Below are positions 6,616-14,332 of a DNA stretch of 27,895 nucleotides, piece after piece. Numbering within the stretch: the first letter of the stretch is position 1; every line of letters begins with the position of its first letter. The position numbers were made by a program, and so were the translations under genes. The stretch covers positions 1 through 27,895 of the forward strand of contig SFPL01000061.1 in assembly GCA_004551905.1 (NCBI GenBank), in the 5' to 3' direction. Under the pieces are notes generated by a model that was given only the letters and a program-made list of their open reading frames with translations, searched no databases and was not told the origin of the DNA. The stretch is from Lentisphaeraceae bacterium. Lineage in GTDB: Bacteria > Verrucomicrobiota > Kiritimatiellia > RFP12 > UBA1067.

Positions 6616-8208
6616 TTAGAACTCAAAACCCTTGCGGATGTACGGCTTCACAAACGCGTTCGCCGCGGCGACGTCGAAGGACTGCTTCTTAGAGCACCAG
6701 CTGAGCTTCTGGTTCGGGAGCCGCTGGGCGACACAGCCGACGAGGATGCCCTCCATCTGCGGAATACAGTTCTCGATGTCGGAAAAGCAGCGCGAGTGGG
6801 TCTGCTCGTAGTACGGCCCGTTGTTGAAGATCGCGTTGATGAACTCGCCGTAGTGGCCCTCGGCGAAGCCCGTCATCGCGACAGTCGACTTGCCGTCGCC
6901 GGCCGAGGAAGTAGAGCCGCAGAGCGGAATCGACTGCGGGACGGCCTTCGCCGCCTCGTGCTCGAACACGTCCTTGAACTCCTTGTCGGCCTCGAGCGCG
7001 ATCGCGCACTTGGCGCCGTAGTCGTCCTGCATCAGCACCTGGCCCTTGGAGCCGATGATGAGGCAGCCGGTGTTAGGCACCTCGCCGTGCTTGGCAATCC
7101 ACTTGGGCATCAGCGCCGCGTCGGGCTTGCTGGCGCTCTTGCCGGGCTTGGACTCGTCGTAGCCGTCGTACCAGAAGAGCTGAACCGCGGGGAGCAGCTT
7201 GCCCTTCTGCGGGCCGAACTTGGCGGTGCGCGCGGCGTAGTTGAGCTTCACGACCGACTTGGCCGGGTAGGCGATGTCGTTGAACTGGTCGATCGAGATG
7301 CACTCGGCGTCGGTGACGCCGGCGAGCTGGAGGCCGCGGAACGGCAGGTTCATCGTGTGGCAGGCCATGTCGCCGAACGCGCCGGCGCCGAAGTCGTAGA
7401 ACCCACGCCAAGTGAAGGAGTGGTAGACGTTCTTGCCGAGCCCCCACGGATCGTAGACCTTCGTGCCCTCGGGATACTTGTCGAGGAACGGACGGTCGGC
7501 CGCCGTGGCGAGCCAGGCGTTCCAATCGAGCCCCTTGCGGACCGGGTCGCCCTTGTTGCCGCGGCTCTTGATGTACTTGGCGACTCCGGTACCCTGCGGC
7601 CACACGGCGCGGTTCGTCCAGACATGGACCTCCCTCACGTCGCCGAGGATGCCGCTCTGCAGCACCTCGGTGCAGCGGCGCATCGAGCTGAGCGAGGAGC
7701 CCTGGTTGCCCATCTGCACGATGACGCCGTTGTCGCGCGCCGTGCGCTCGAAGTACTCGAGCTCCCAGAGGGTGCGGACGAGCGGCTTCTGCACGTAGAC
7801 GTGGATGCCCTTCTTCATCGCCTGGATCGCGACCGGCGCGTGGACATGGTCGGGCGTGGAGATCGTCATCGCGTCGATGCCGAGCTTGTCGGCGTCGTCG
7901 AGGAGACGGCGGTAGTCGGTGTAGAACGGAACCTTGGAGAGGTCGATGTCGGGCAGGTCCTTCTTGGCCTGGGCGAGAGCCAGGGGCAGCATCCCCTCGT
8001 CGGCGTCGCAGAACGCCACCATCTCGACGAGACCGGTCTTGAGCATCGGCGTCCAGTCGCTGTAGCCCTTGCCCATGATGCCGACCGCCGCGAGGCGGAC
8101 CTTCTGGCCGGGCTTGCGCGGGCTGGGCGAGAAGCACCCGCCGGCGCTAAGCAGCGAAACACCCGCGAGACCGCGGATGAATCCTCTTCTGCTTGAACTA
8201 ATCATCAT
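6616..8208 (-). CDS. Tat-exported Gfo/Idh/MocA family oxidoreductase
   Basis: This is a 530-aa NAD(P)-dependent dehydrogenase of the Gfo/Idh/MocA family. A Tat signal (SSRRGFIRGLAG) leads into LSAGGC, a possible lipoprotein cleavage site. The Rossmann domain follows (VRLAAVGIMGKGYSD; the usual GxGxxG is relaxed to GIMGKG). TPDHVHAPVA and YVQKP occupy the place of the EKP motif, with Gln replacing Glu. The C-terminal substrate domain includes DFGAGAFGDMACH, whose final His is the expected catalytic-site residue. At 530 aa it is longer than the usual 330-450, as in many PVC and Bacteroidetes secreted members. AAAGGA precedes the ATG. It is the first gene of a two-gene unit with the TIM-barrel protein; a periplasmic role on sugar derivatives is inferred. 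Confidence 0.88.
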   Translation of the reverse strand: MMISSSRRGFIRGLAGVSLLSAGGCFSPSPRKPGQKVRLAAVGIMGKGYSDWTPMLKTGLVEMVAFCDADEGMLPLALAQAKKDLPDIDLSKVPFYTDYRRLLDDADKLGIDAMTISTPDHVHAPVAIQAMKKGIHVYVQKPLVRTLWELEYFERTARDNGVIVQMGNQGSSLSSMRRCTEVLQSGILGDVREVHVWTNRAVWPQGTGVAKYIKSRGNKGDPVRKGLDWNAWLATAADRPFLDKYPEGTKVYDPWGLGKNVYHSFTWRGFYDFGAGAFGDMACHTMNLPFRGLQLAGVTDAECISIDQFNDIAYPAKSVVKLNYAARTAKFGPQKGKLLPAVQLFWYDGYDESKPGKSASKPDAALMPKWIAKHGEVPNTGCLIIGSKGQVLMQDDYGAKCAIALEADKEFKDVFEHEAAKAVPQSIPLCGSTSSAGDGKSTVAMTGFAEGHYGEFINAIFNNGPYYEQTHSRCFSDIENCIPQMEGILVGCVAQRLPNQKLSWCSKKQSFDVAAANAFVKPYIRKGFEF

Positions 8209-8220
8209 TGTCCTTTCTTT

Positions 8221-8241
8221 GGGTTTATTAAATGGGTTTAT
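8221..8241. repeat. Direct repeat in the leader of the Gfo/Idh/MocA gene
   Basis: GGGTTTAT occurs at 8221-8228 and again at 8234-8241, thirteen bases apart, at the predicted start of transcription. It could be a regulator site, but two 8-mers in an AT-rich leader may be chance. Confidence 0.3.
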
Positions 8242-8248
8242 GGAGTGA

Positions 8249-8257
8249 ATTATACCA
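8249..8257 (-). promoter_or_regulatory. Extended -10 promoter of the Gfo/Idh/MocA gene
   Basis: TGG-TATAAT on the minus strand, 40 bases before the ATG at 8208. No -35 is recognisable because the upstream bases are the GC-rich terminator of glnS; its T-run abuts the extended element. Confidence 0.6.
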
Positions 8258-8278
8258 AAAAATCGCCTAGCGCGGCGA
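8257..8278 (-). terminator. Intrinsic terminator after glnS
   Basis: Minus strand TCGCC, loop of six, GGCGA, followed directly by TTTTTT. The stem is only 5 bp but GC-rich and ends 14 bases beyond the glnS stop. It is the only T-run hairpin seen between 20.6 and 8.2 kb, so it probably ends the long transcription unit. Confidence 0.6.
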
Positions 8279-8292
8279 AGAAATCTCCGCCG

Positions 8293-10017
8293 TCACGACG
8301 GCTTGTAGGAGTCCTTCAGCGAGCAGGTGCGGTTGAAGACGAGCGGTGCGTCGCAGACGAAGTAGCCGGTGCGCTCGAACTGGAAGCGCTCGCCCGTCTT
8401 CGCCTCGGCAAGCGCGGGCTCGACGTAGCCGGAGACGACCCGGAGCGAGTCGGGGTTCAGGAACTTGAGGATGTTCTCGCTTCCCTCCTTGAGAGGGTCC
8501 CTCTCGAGGAACAGCCGGTCGTAGAGGCGGAACTCCGCCTTCACGCCAGTCGCGCAGTCGACCCAGTGGATGGTCCCCTTCACCTTGCGGCCGTCCGCGG
8601 GGTTGCCGCCCCACGACGCCTCGTCCCAGGTGCCGTGGATCTCGACCACTTTGCCCGACTCGTCCTTGACGCAGCCGGTGCACTTGAAGATGCAGGCGCC
8701 GCGGAGCCTGACTTCCTGGCCCGGCGCCATGCGGAAGAACTTCTTCTCCGGCACTTCCATGAAGTCGGCGCGGTCGATCCAGACCTCGCGGCCGAACGGC
8801 ACCTTCCGCGTCCCCGCCTTCTCGTCGAGCGGGTTGTTGGGCAGCTCGGCGAATCTCGTGGTTCGTGGTTCGTGGATCGTGGTCGGCGGCCAGTTGTCGA
8901 CCACGACCTTGACCGGGTCGACGACGGCGATGCGGCGCATTGCGGTCTGGTTGAGCTCCTCGCGGACGCACCACTCGAGGAGCGCGGGGTCGGACTCGCT
9001 CTCCACCTTGGAGACGCCGATGCGGTCGCAGAACTCGCGGATCGCGCCGGGCGTGTAGCCGCGGCGGCGCATGCCGCAGACGGTCGGCATCCGGGGGTCG
9101 TCCCATCCGTCCACCACCTTCTCCTGCACCATCTGCAGCAGAAGCCGCTTGGACATCACCGTGTAGGTGAGGTTGAGCCGCGCGAACTCGCGCTGCTGGG
9201 TGCGGATCTTGACGCCGTTCCTGACCGGCAGCAGCCCCTGCTCGTCCATGCGGTCGACCACCCAGTCGTAGAGCGGGCGGTGCACCTCGAACTCGAGCGT
9301 GCACATCGAGTGGGTGACACCCTCGAGCGCGTCCTCGATCGGGTGCGCGAAGTCGTACATCGGGTAGACGCACCACTTGTCGCCGAGGTGGTAGTGGGAG
9401 ACGTGGCGGATGCGGTAGATAACCGGGTCGCGGAAGTGGATGTTGGGCGAGGCCATGTCGATCTTCGCGCGGAGGCACCATTCGCCGTCGGCGTACTTGC
9501 CGTCGCGCATCTCGTGGAAGATCCTCAGGTTGCGCTCGGGGTCGGTATCGCGCGAGGGCGAGGGGCGGCCGGGCTTCTCGGGGACGCCGCGGTACTCCTT
9601 CCACTCGTCCTGGGTGAGGTTGCAGCAGTAGGCCTGGCCGCGGCGGACCAGCTCCTCGGCGATGGCGTACATCTGGTCGAACATGTTCGAGGCGTTGTAG
9701 AAGCCCTTCTCGCCGGCGTCGCCCTCGCCGGACCACTGGAAGCCGAGCCAGTTGATGTCCTTCTTGATGTTCTCGGCGTATTCGTCGGACTCCTTGGCGG
9801 GGTTGGTGTCGTCGAGCCGGAGGTGGCACTCGCCACCGAAGAGCTCGGCCATGCCGAAGTCGACGCACACCGCCTTGGCGTGGCCGATGTGGATGTAACC
9901 GTTGGGCTCGGGCGGGAAGCGGGTCACCACCTTGCCGCCGGTCTTGCCGTCGGCGACGTCCTTCTCGATCCACTGGCGGAGGAAATGCCGCGAGGTGTCG
10001 GATTCTTCGTTTATCAT
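8293..10017 (-). CDS. glnS: Glutaminyl-tRNA synthetase
   Basis: This is a 574-aa class I synthetase that charges tRNA-Gln directly. Visible landmarks are RFPPEPNGYIHIGH (HIGH at 43-46), LRLDDTNPAKE, the VMSKR form of the KMSKS loop (288-291), GYTPGAIREFCDRIG, and the C-terminal two-barrel anticodon-binding region with VPFGREVWIDRADF and DGRKVKGTIHWV. Residues 379-388 (TTIHEPRTTR) are encoded by a seven-base tandem repeat and replace a short loop of the E. coli protein. The ATG overlaps the preceding stop as ATGA. A tRNA-Gln gene lies upstream in the same apparent transcript. GlnRS is a patchy trait in bacteria, often gained by transfer; most others use GatCAB amidation. Confidence 0.96.
   Translation of the reverse strand: MINEESDTSRHFLRQWIEKDVADGKTGGKVVTRFPPEPNGYIHIGHAKAVCVDFGMAELFGGECHLRLDDTNPAKESDEYAENIKKDINWLGFQWSGEGDAGEKGFYNASNMFDQMYAIAEELVRRGQAYCCNLTQDEWKEYRGVPEKPGRPSPSRDTDPERNLRIFHEMRDGKYADGEWCLRAKIDMASPNIHFRDPVIYRIRHVSHYHLGDKWCVYPMYDFAHPIEDALEGVTHSMCTLEFEVHRPLYDWVVDRMDEQGLLPVRNGVKIRTQQREFARLNLTYTVMSKRLLLQMVQEKVVDGWDDPRMPTVCGMRRRGYTPGAIREFCDRIGVSKVESESDPALLEWCVREELNQTAMRRIAVVDPVKVVVDNWPPTTIHEPRTTRFAELPNNPLDEKAGTRKVPFGREVWIDRADFMEVPEKKFFRMAPGQEVRLRGACIFKCTGCVKDESGKVVEIHGTWDEASWGGNPADGRKVKGTIHWVDCATGVKAEFRLYDRLFLERDPLKEGSENILKFLNPDSLRVVSGYVEPALAEAKTGERFQFERTGYFVCDAPLVFNRTCSLKDSYKPS
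8856..8883. repeat. Heptanucleotide tandem repeat inside glnS
   Basis: Four units of seven bases: TCGTGGT, TCGTGGT, TCGTGGA, TCGTGGT. Because seven is not a multiple of three, each unit is read in a different frame, giving the non-repetitive peptide TTIHEPRTTR at residues 379-388. A 19/21 match to its left part lies in the gap at 2334-2354. Confidence 0.8.
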
Positions 10018-10742
10018 GTCTGCTCCTTCATGTTCTTGGAATAGATGACCATCGCCTGTCGCACGATCGTCTCGAGCACGCGGCGGTCACGCCCGGCGGC
10101 GCTGTCGATTCCCTTCAGCGCCCAGTAGATTGCCGAAAGCTGCGGGTTGGTCCAGTCGTCGAAGCCGGTGAAGCGCTCCACCGCCGTCATCCGCATCGGC
10201 TCCATGCCGAGCTCCTCCCAGGCGCCGCGGCGACGGACGTCCCGCACCGTCTCGGCCCACTTCTCGCGGTAGTACGGCGCGGCGGAGTCGAGGTTGGCGC
10301 CGATCTTGAGCTCGAACGTCCAGGCGAGCTCGCGGTAGAGCTCCGGCTCGCGCGGGTTGACCTTCAGCCCCTCGTCCCGCAGCAGCCGGATCGACGCCTC
10401 CACCCAGCGCCAGCGGTCCTCGGGCGCGTTCATCATCACCGATACGTTGTAGGCGAGGTTCCAGGCGGCGAAGCTCCACACCTCCGGGGTGTGCGGCTCG
10501 AGGAGCGCGAGGGTCGAGGCAAGCTGGGCGAGCTCCACGTACCGCCCTTCCGCCTGCAGCCGGTCGGCGCGGAACCACACCACCTCGGCGAGCACCGAGC
10601 GGAAGGCGCCGAGCGCGGCGAAGGCTCCCTCGGCGAGCGCCGGCGAGGCGGCGGCGCGGCGCGAGGCGAGGCCGAGCTGCGCCGCGGCGGAGGTCGCGAG
10701 CGCGAGGACGGCGACGGCAGGCAGCAGAATGGCGCGCTTCAC
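10014..10742 (-). CDS. Exported protein of unknown function between pilB and glnS
   Basis: This is a 242-aa protein with an N-terminal signal peptide or anchor (MKRAILLPAVAVLALATSAA). The rest is helix-rich, with conserved-looking aromatic blocks: VVWFRADRLQAEGRYVEL, LLEPHTPEVWSFAAWNLAYN and EPELYRELAWTFELKIG. The spacing recalls TPR-like helical pairs, but I cannot name a family. It starts with GTG overlapping the pilB stop as GTGA, and its own stop overlaps the glnS start as ATGA, so it is translated as part of a tightly coupled block. Position after pilB suggests a pilus-related periplasmic role; position before glnS gives no hint. Function is unknown. Confidence 0.8.
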   Translation of the reverse strand: MKRAILLPAVAVLALATSAAAQLGLASRRAAASPALAEGAFAALGAFRSVLAEVVWFRADRLQAEGRYVELAQLASTLALLEPHTPEVWSFAAWNLAYNVSVMMNAPEDRWRWVEASIRLLRDEGLKVNPREPELYRELAWTFELKIGANLDSAAPYYREKWAETVRDVRRRGAWEELGMEPMRMTAVERFTGFDDWTNPQLSAIYWALKGIDSAAGRDRRVLETIVRQAMVIYSKNMKEQT

Positions 10743-12433
10743 GTGTACCTCAGCACCTCGTCCACCGTGGTGTAGCCGTCAAGGATGGAGCGGATGCCGT
10801 CCTCTCGCATCGTGCGCATGCCGAGCTCGCGCGCCTTCTCGCGGATGATGAGCGTCGGGGCGCGGTTGTTTACGAGCTCCCGGAGCGGATTGGACATGCG
10901 CAGGTACTCGAAGACGCCCTTGCGTCCTTTGTAGCCGGTGCCGTTGCAGGTCTTGCAGCCGCGGCCGAAGTAGAACGGCCGGCCGCCGATCTGATCGCGC
11001 GTCATCTCGAGGCGCTCGAGCTGCTCGTCGTCGGGCTCGTACGCCTGCTTGCACTCGCGGCAGACGGTTCTCACGAGACGCTGGCCGAGCACGGCCTCGA
11101 GCGTGGACGAGAGGAGATACGGCGCGACGTTCATGTCGACAAGGCGCATCACCGCGCCGGCGGCGTCGTTGGTGTGCAGAGTGGAGAAGACGAAGTGGCC
11201 GGTGAGCGCGGCCTGCACCGCGATCTCGGCAGTCTCGAGATCGCGGATCTCGCCGATCATCATGATGTCCGGGTCCTGGCGCAGGAACGCCCTGAGAACC
11301 TTGGCGAAGGTGTTGCCGGCACGGGAGTCGATCGGCACCTGCACGATGCCGTCGACATTGTACTCGACCGGCTCCTCGGCGGTGAGCAGCTTGGAGTCGA
11401 TGGTGTTGATGCGCCGGAGGACGGAGTAGAGCGTCGTGGTCTTGCCGGAACCGGTGGGTCCGGTCACGATGAAGATGCCGTTGGGCTTTTCGATGTCCAT
11501 CGTGATCTGCTCGTAGATGTCCTCGGCGAAGCCCACGTTCTCGAGGTCGAGCGAGGTGGTGGTCTGGTCGAGGATTCGCATTACGACCGACTCGCCGTGG
11601 ACGGTTGGGAGGCACGAGACGCGCAGGTCGACGGGACGCCCGGCGACGGTGAGCGCGATGCGGCCGTCCTGCGGCACGCGCCGCTCGGCGATGTTGAGGT
11701 TGGCGAGGATCTTCACGCGCGAGATGATCGCCGACGCCATCTTCACGTCCGGCGCCTTCATCTCGTAGAGCGCGCCGTCCACGCGGTAGCGAATCTTGAA
11801 ATCGTTCTCGAACGGCTCGATGTGGATGTCGGCCGCGTGGTCGACGACGCCCTGGTAGAGGACGAGGTTCACGAAGCGGATGATCGCCGAGGAGTTCGCG
11901 GCGTTCTCCATCGAGGCGATGTCGTTGGCTCCGGCGGCGTCGGCGAGCGCCTCGTCGTCCGTCATGCCCTCGCCGAGCGACTTGATCATGTCCGCCACCG
12001 ACTCGTTGGAGTCCCCGTAGTACTGGGAGATGCGGTCCATCACGTCCTTCTCGCGGGCGAAGACGAACCTAACCTCCTTCGAGAGGGTGAAGAGCATCTC
12101 GTCGGAGATGCGCGGGTCGACGATGTCGAAGGTGGCGAGGGTGACCGACGAGTCGTCCGCCGCGACCGGGAAGACGTTGTACATCCTGGCGGTCGAGGCG
12201 GGGATCGCCTCGGTCACCTCGGTGTCGATCGTCATCGCGCCGAGGTCGATCGCCTCGGTGTCCTGGTAGGCCGCCATCGCGGCGAGGAGCGAGTCTTCGT
12301 CGAGGACGCCGGAGTCCAGCACCTGGCGGCGGACCGACTTCGACTCGGTCTTGGCGAGGTCGGCGATGTCCTGCGCGCCGGCCTCGTCGATGTACCCGTT
12401 CTGGATGAGGATCTGGAGTATCTGGTCGTTCAT
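10739..12433 (-). CDS. pilB: Type IV pilus assembly ATPase PilB (GspE/PilB family)
   Basis: This is a 564-aa hexameric secretion ATPase that powers pilus extension at the inner membrane. The N-terminal MshEN-type domain covers residues 1-150. The catalytic core has DIHIEPFENDFKIRYRVDG, Walker A GPTGSGKT at 325-332, the Asp-box region TAEEPVEYNVDGIVQVPID and Walker B MMIGEIRDLETAEI. The zinc site is CREC...CKTC in the C-terminal part. GspE of type II secretion is the alternative, but the adjacent pilT makes PilB more likely. A strong GGGAGGAGG precedes the ATG. It starts 12 bases after pilT; no pilin, PilC or secretin genes are in the window. Confidence 0.9.
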   Translation of the reverse strand: MNDQILQILIQNGYIDEAGAQDIADLAKTESKSVRRQVLDSGVLDEDSLLAAMAAYQDTEAIDLGAMTIDTEVTEAIPASTARMYNVFPVAADDSSVTLATFDIVDPRISDEMLFTLSKEVRFVFAREKDVMDRISQYYGDSNESVADMIKSLGEGMTDDEALADAAGANDIASMENAANSSAIIRFVNLVLYQGVVDHAADIHIEPFENDFKIRYRVDGALYEMKAPDVKMASAIISRVKILANLNIAERRVPQDGRIALTVAGRPVDLRVSCLPTVHGESVVMRILDQTTTSLDLENVGFAEDIYEQITMDIEKPNGIFIVTGPTGSGKTTTLYSVLRRINTIDSKLLTAEEPVEYNVDGIVQVPIDSRAGNTFAKVLRAFLRQDPDIMMIGEIRDLETAEIAVQAALTGHFVFSTLHTNDAAGAVMRLVDMNVAPYLLSSTLEAVLGQRLVRTVCRECKQAYEPDDEQLERLEMTRDQIGGRPFYFGRGCKTCNGTGYKGRKGVFEYLRMSNPLRELVNNRAPTLIIREKARELGMRTMREDGIRSILDGYTTVDEVLRYT

Positions 12434-12445
12434 GAAGCCTCCTCC

Positions 12446-13546
12446 CTACGCGCCGTAGCCCTCCTCCTTGAGCTTCTGGACGACCGACTCCGGGTCCTGC
12501 GACTTGGTGATGAGGTCCTCGTAGGAGATGAGTCCCTGCTTGTAGAGCCCGGAGAGGTGGGCGTCGAGCGTAATCATGCCGTACTTCGCGCCGGTCTGCA
12601 GGTCGGACTTGATCATGTTCGTCTTGTTGTCGCGGATGCGCGAGCAGATGGCGTCGGTGCGGGTCATGATCTCGAAGGAGGCGACGCGCCCGTGCACCTC
12701 GCCGTTGGCGTCGAGCTTCGGGAGGAGGATCTGCGAGATGACCGCCTGCAGGCCGGCGGCGAGCTGGGTGCGGATCTGCGACTGCTGGTTCATCGGGAAC
12801 GCGTCGACGATACGGTCGATCGTCTCCGCCGAGCCGGTGGTGTGCAGGGTGCCGAAGACGAGGTGGCCGGTTTCGGCGGCGGTGATCGCCGCGGCGATCG
12901 TCTCGAGGTCGCGCATTTCGCCGACGAGGATTACGTCCGGGTCCTGCCGGAGCGCGCGGCGGATCGCCTCGGCGAAGGACGGCACGTCGTCGCCGATCTC
13001 GCGCTGGGTGACGAGCGAGTTCTTCGAGGTGTGGTAGAATTCGATCGGGTCCTCGATGGTGATGATGTGGACGTTGCGCTCGCGGTTGATGACATCGATC
13101 ATCGAGGCGAGCGTCGTCGACTTGCCTGAGCCGGTCGGGCCGGTCACGAGGATGAGCCCGCGCGGCTTGAAGAGGAGCTCCTTGACGACCGCCGGGAGGC
13201 CAATCTGCTCGAGGGTAAGCAGGGTCGAGGGGATCTGGCGGAGCACCGCGCCGTAGCGCTTCCTCTCCTTGAAGACGCTTACGCGGAAGCGGGTGCCGTC
13301 AGGGTGCGCGAGCGCGAAGTCGGCGCCGCCGACCTTCTCCACCTCCTCCATTGCCCCGGGGTTGCCGAGCTTGTCGATCATCTCGCGGCAGAGCTGGTAG
13401 GAGTCCTCCTCGGTGAGCTCCTCCTCGGCGATCGGCAGCAGCTCGCCGTGCACGCGCAGTTTAGGCGGCATGTAGGCGCGGATGTGCAGGTCGGAGCCGC
13501 CCTCGTCGATTGTGGCCTGCAGCAGTTCGTCGATATGGATGTCCAT
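12446..13546 (-). CDS. pilT: Type IV pilus retraction ATPase PilT
   Basis: This is a 366-aa hexameric ATPase that drives pilus retraction and twitching. It shows SDLHIRAYMPPKLRVHG at the N-terminus, Walker A GPTGSGKS at 136-143, ITIEDPIEF, Walker B VILVGEMRDLET near 205-215, the His box GTLHTTGSAETIDRI, and AICSRIRDNKT in place of the AIRNLIRE motif of retraction motors. Length matches PilT (about 345-370). GAGGAGG precedes the ATG at 13546. The gene begins 34 bases after a tRNA-Gln with no visible promoter between, so its mRNA 5' end may be made by tRNA processing. Confidence 0.93.
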   Translation of the reverse strand: MDIHIDELLQATIDEGGSDLHIRAYMPPKLRVHGELLPIAEEELTEEDSYQLCREMIDKLGNPGAMEEVEKVGGADFALAHPDGTRFRVSVFKERKRYGAVLRQIPSTLLTLEQIGLPAVVKELLFKPRGLILVTGPTGSGKSTTLASMIDVINRERNVHIITIEDPIEFYHTSKNSLVTQREIGDDVPSFAEAIRRALRQDPDVILVGEMRDLETIAAAITAAETGHLVFGTLHTTGSAETIDRIVDAFPMNQQSQIRTQLAAGLQAVISQILLPKLDANGEVHGRVASFEIMTRTDAICSRIRDNKTNMIKSDLQTGAKYGMITLDAHLSGLYKQGLISYEDLITKSQDPESVVQKLKEEGYGA

Positions 13547-13580
13547 CTCTTGCCTCCTCGTCTTACCCTCGTTTACGGTT

Positions 13581-13654
13581 TGGTTGTCCCGCCTGGATTC
13601 GAACCAGGACTAAGGGTATCAAAAACCCCTGTGCGGCCACTACACCACGGGACA
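13581..13654 (-). tRNA. tRNA-Gln, anticodon UUG
   Basis: The 74-base cloverleaf on the minus strand has acceptor TGTCCCG perfectly paired with CGGGACA, D-stem GTG/CAC, anticodon stem GGGGT/ACCCT around loop TTTTGAT (anticodon TTG, reading CAA), T-stem CCTGG/CCAGG with loop TTCGAAT, discriminator A and encoded CCA. The weak U1-A72 pair and the anticodon fit glutamine identity. It sits 14 bases after the stop of the acyltransferase gene and 34 before pilT, with no promoter of its own visible, so it seems to be cut out of a protein-coding transcript. Confidence 0.92.
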
Positions 13655-13668
13655 GTCGAAGTAGTGCC

Positions 13669-14307
13669 TCACTGACCCGCCTTGAGAACTCCGAACGGAC
13701 TCAAGGTCGCGCCCTCGGGCACGTTGGCGTAGACCGGCACACCGCAGGCGACGACGGCGCCGGCGCCGACGGTGACGCCTGGCGCGGTGCAGCTGTTGGT
13801 GCCCATGAACACGCTCTCGCCGATGGTGGTGTGGCCGGAAAGCGAAACGCCCGGGCAGATGTTGGCGAAGTCGCCGACCCTGGAGTCGTGGCCGACGCCG
13901 GCTCGGGCGTTGATGACCACGAACTTGCCGATTTCGGTTCCGACCGAGACCACCGCCTCGACGGCGATATAGGTTCCGTGGCGAAACTCGGTGGTCGGCG
14001 AGACCTGGGCGGTGGGGTCGATGAGCGACGGGAAATCGTGCCCGCGCAGCCGCGCGTAGATGGCGCGGCGGACGGCGTTGTCGCCGATGGCGACAAACAC
14101 CGAGGCCCCGGGGTTGTCCTTGGATGCCTGCTCGATCGTGCCGAGCATGGGGTAGCCCTCGAAGTTACCGCTTGCCTTGGCGGGGTCGTCGTCGGCAAAG
14201 CCGATGACGCGCCAGACCGGCTGCTGCGCAGCGTGATTGATCCGCTCGACGGTCCATACCGCCTCGCGGCCGAAACCGCCGGCGCCGACGATGAAGAGAT
14301 CGCGCAT
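13669..14307 (-). CDS. NeuD/PglD-type sugar O- or N-acyltransferase
   Basis: This is a 212-aa protein with the two-part NeuD/PglD layout. The N-terminal nucleotide-sugar-binding Rossmann-like domain (RDLFIVGAGGFGREAVWTV, residues 2-20; VIGFADDDPAK) is followed by a left-handed beta-helix of hexapeptide repeats (HGTYIAVEAVVSVGTEIG, GHDSRVGDFANICPG, TIGESVFMGTNSC, VTVGAGAVVACG). These enzymes acetylate amino-sugars or sialic acids for surface glycans or protein glycosylation. The start at 14307 is chosen for the upstream AAAGGAG; the open frame continues further without support. It follows def by 25 bases. With pilT and pilB downstream, a role in pilin or surface glycosylation is possible but unproven. 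Confidence 0.85.
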   Translation of the reverse strand: MRDLFIVGAGGFGREAVWTVERINHAAQQPVWRVIGFADDDPAKASGNFEGYPMLGTIEQASKDNPGASVFVAIGDNAVRRAIYARLRGHDFPSLIDPTAQVSPTTEFRHGTYIAVEAVVSVGTEIGKFVVINARAGVGHDSRVGDFANICPGVSLSGHTTIGESVFMGTNSCTAPGVTVGAGAVVACGVPVYANVPEGATLSPFGVLKAGQ

Positions 14308-14332
14308 GGTTTTCCTGCTCCTTTCCGCCCTG

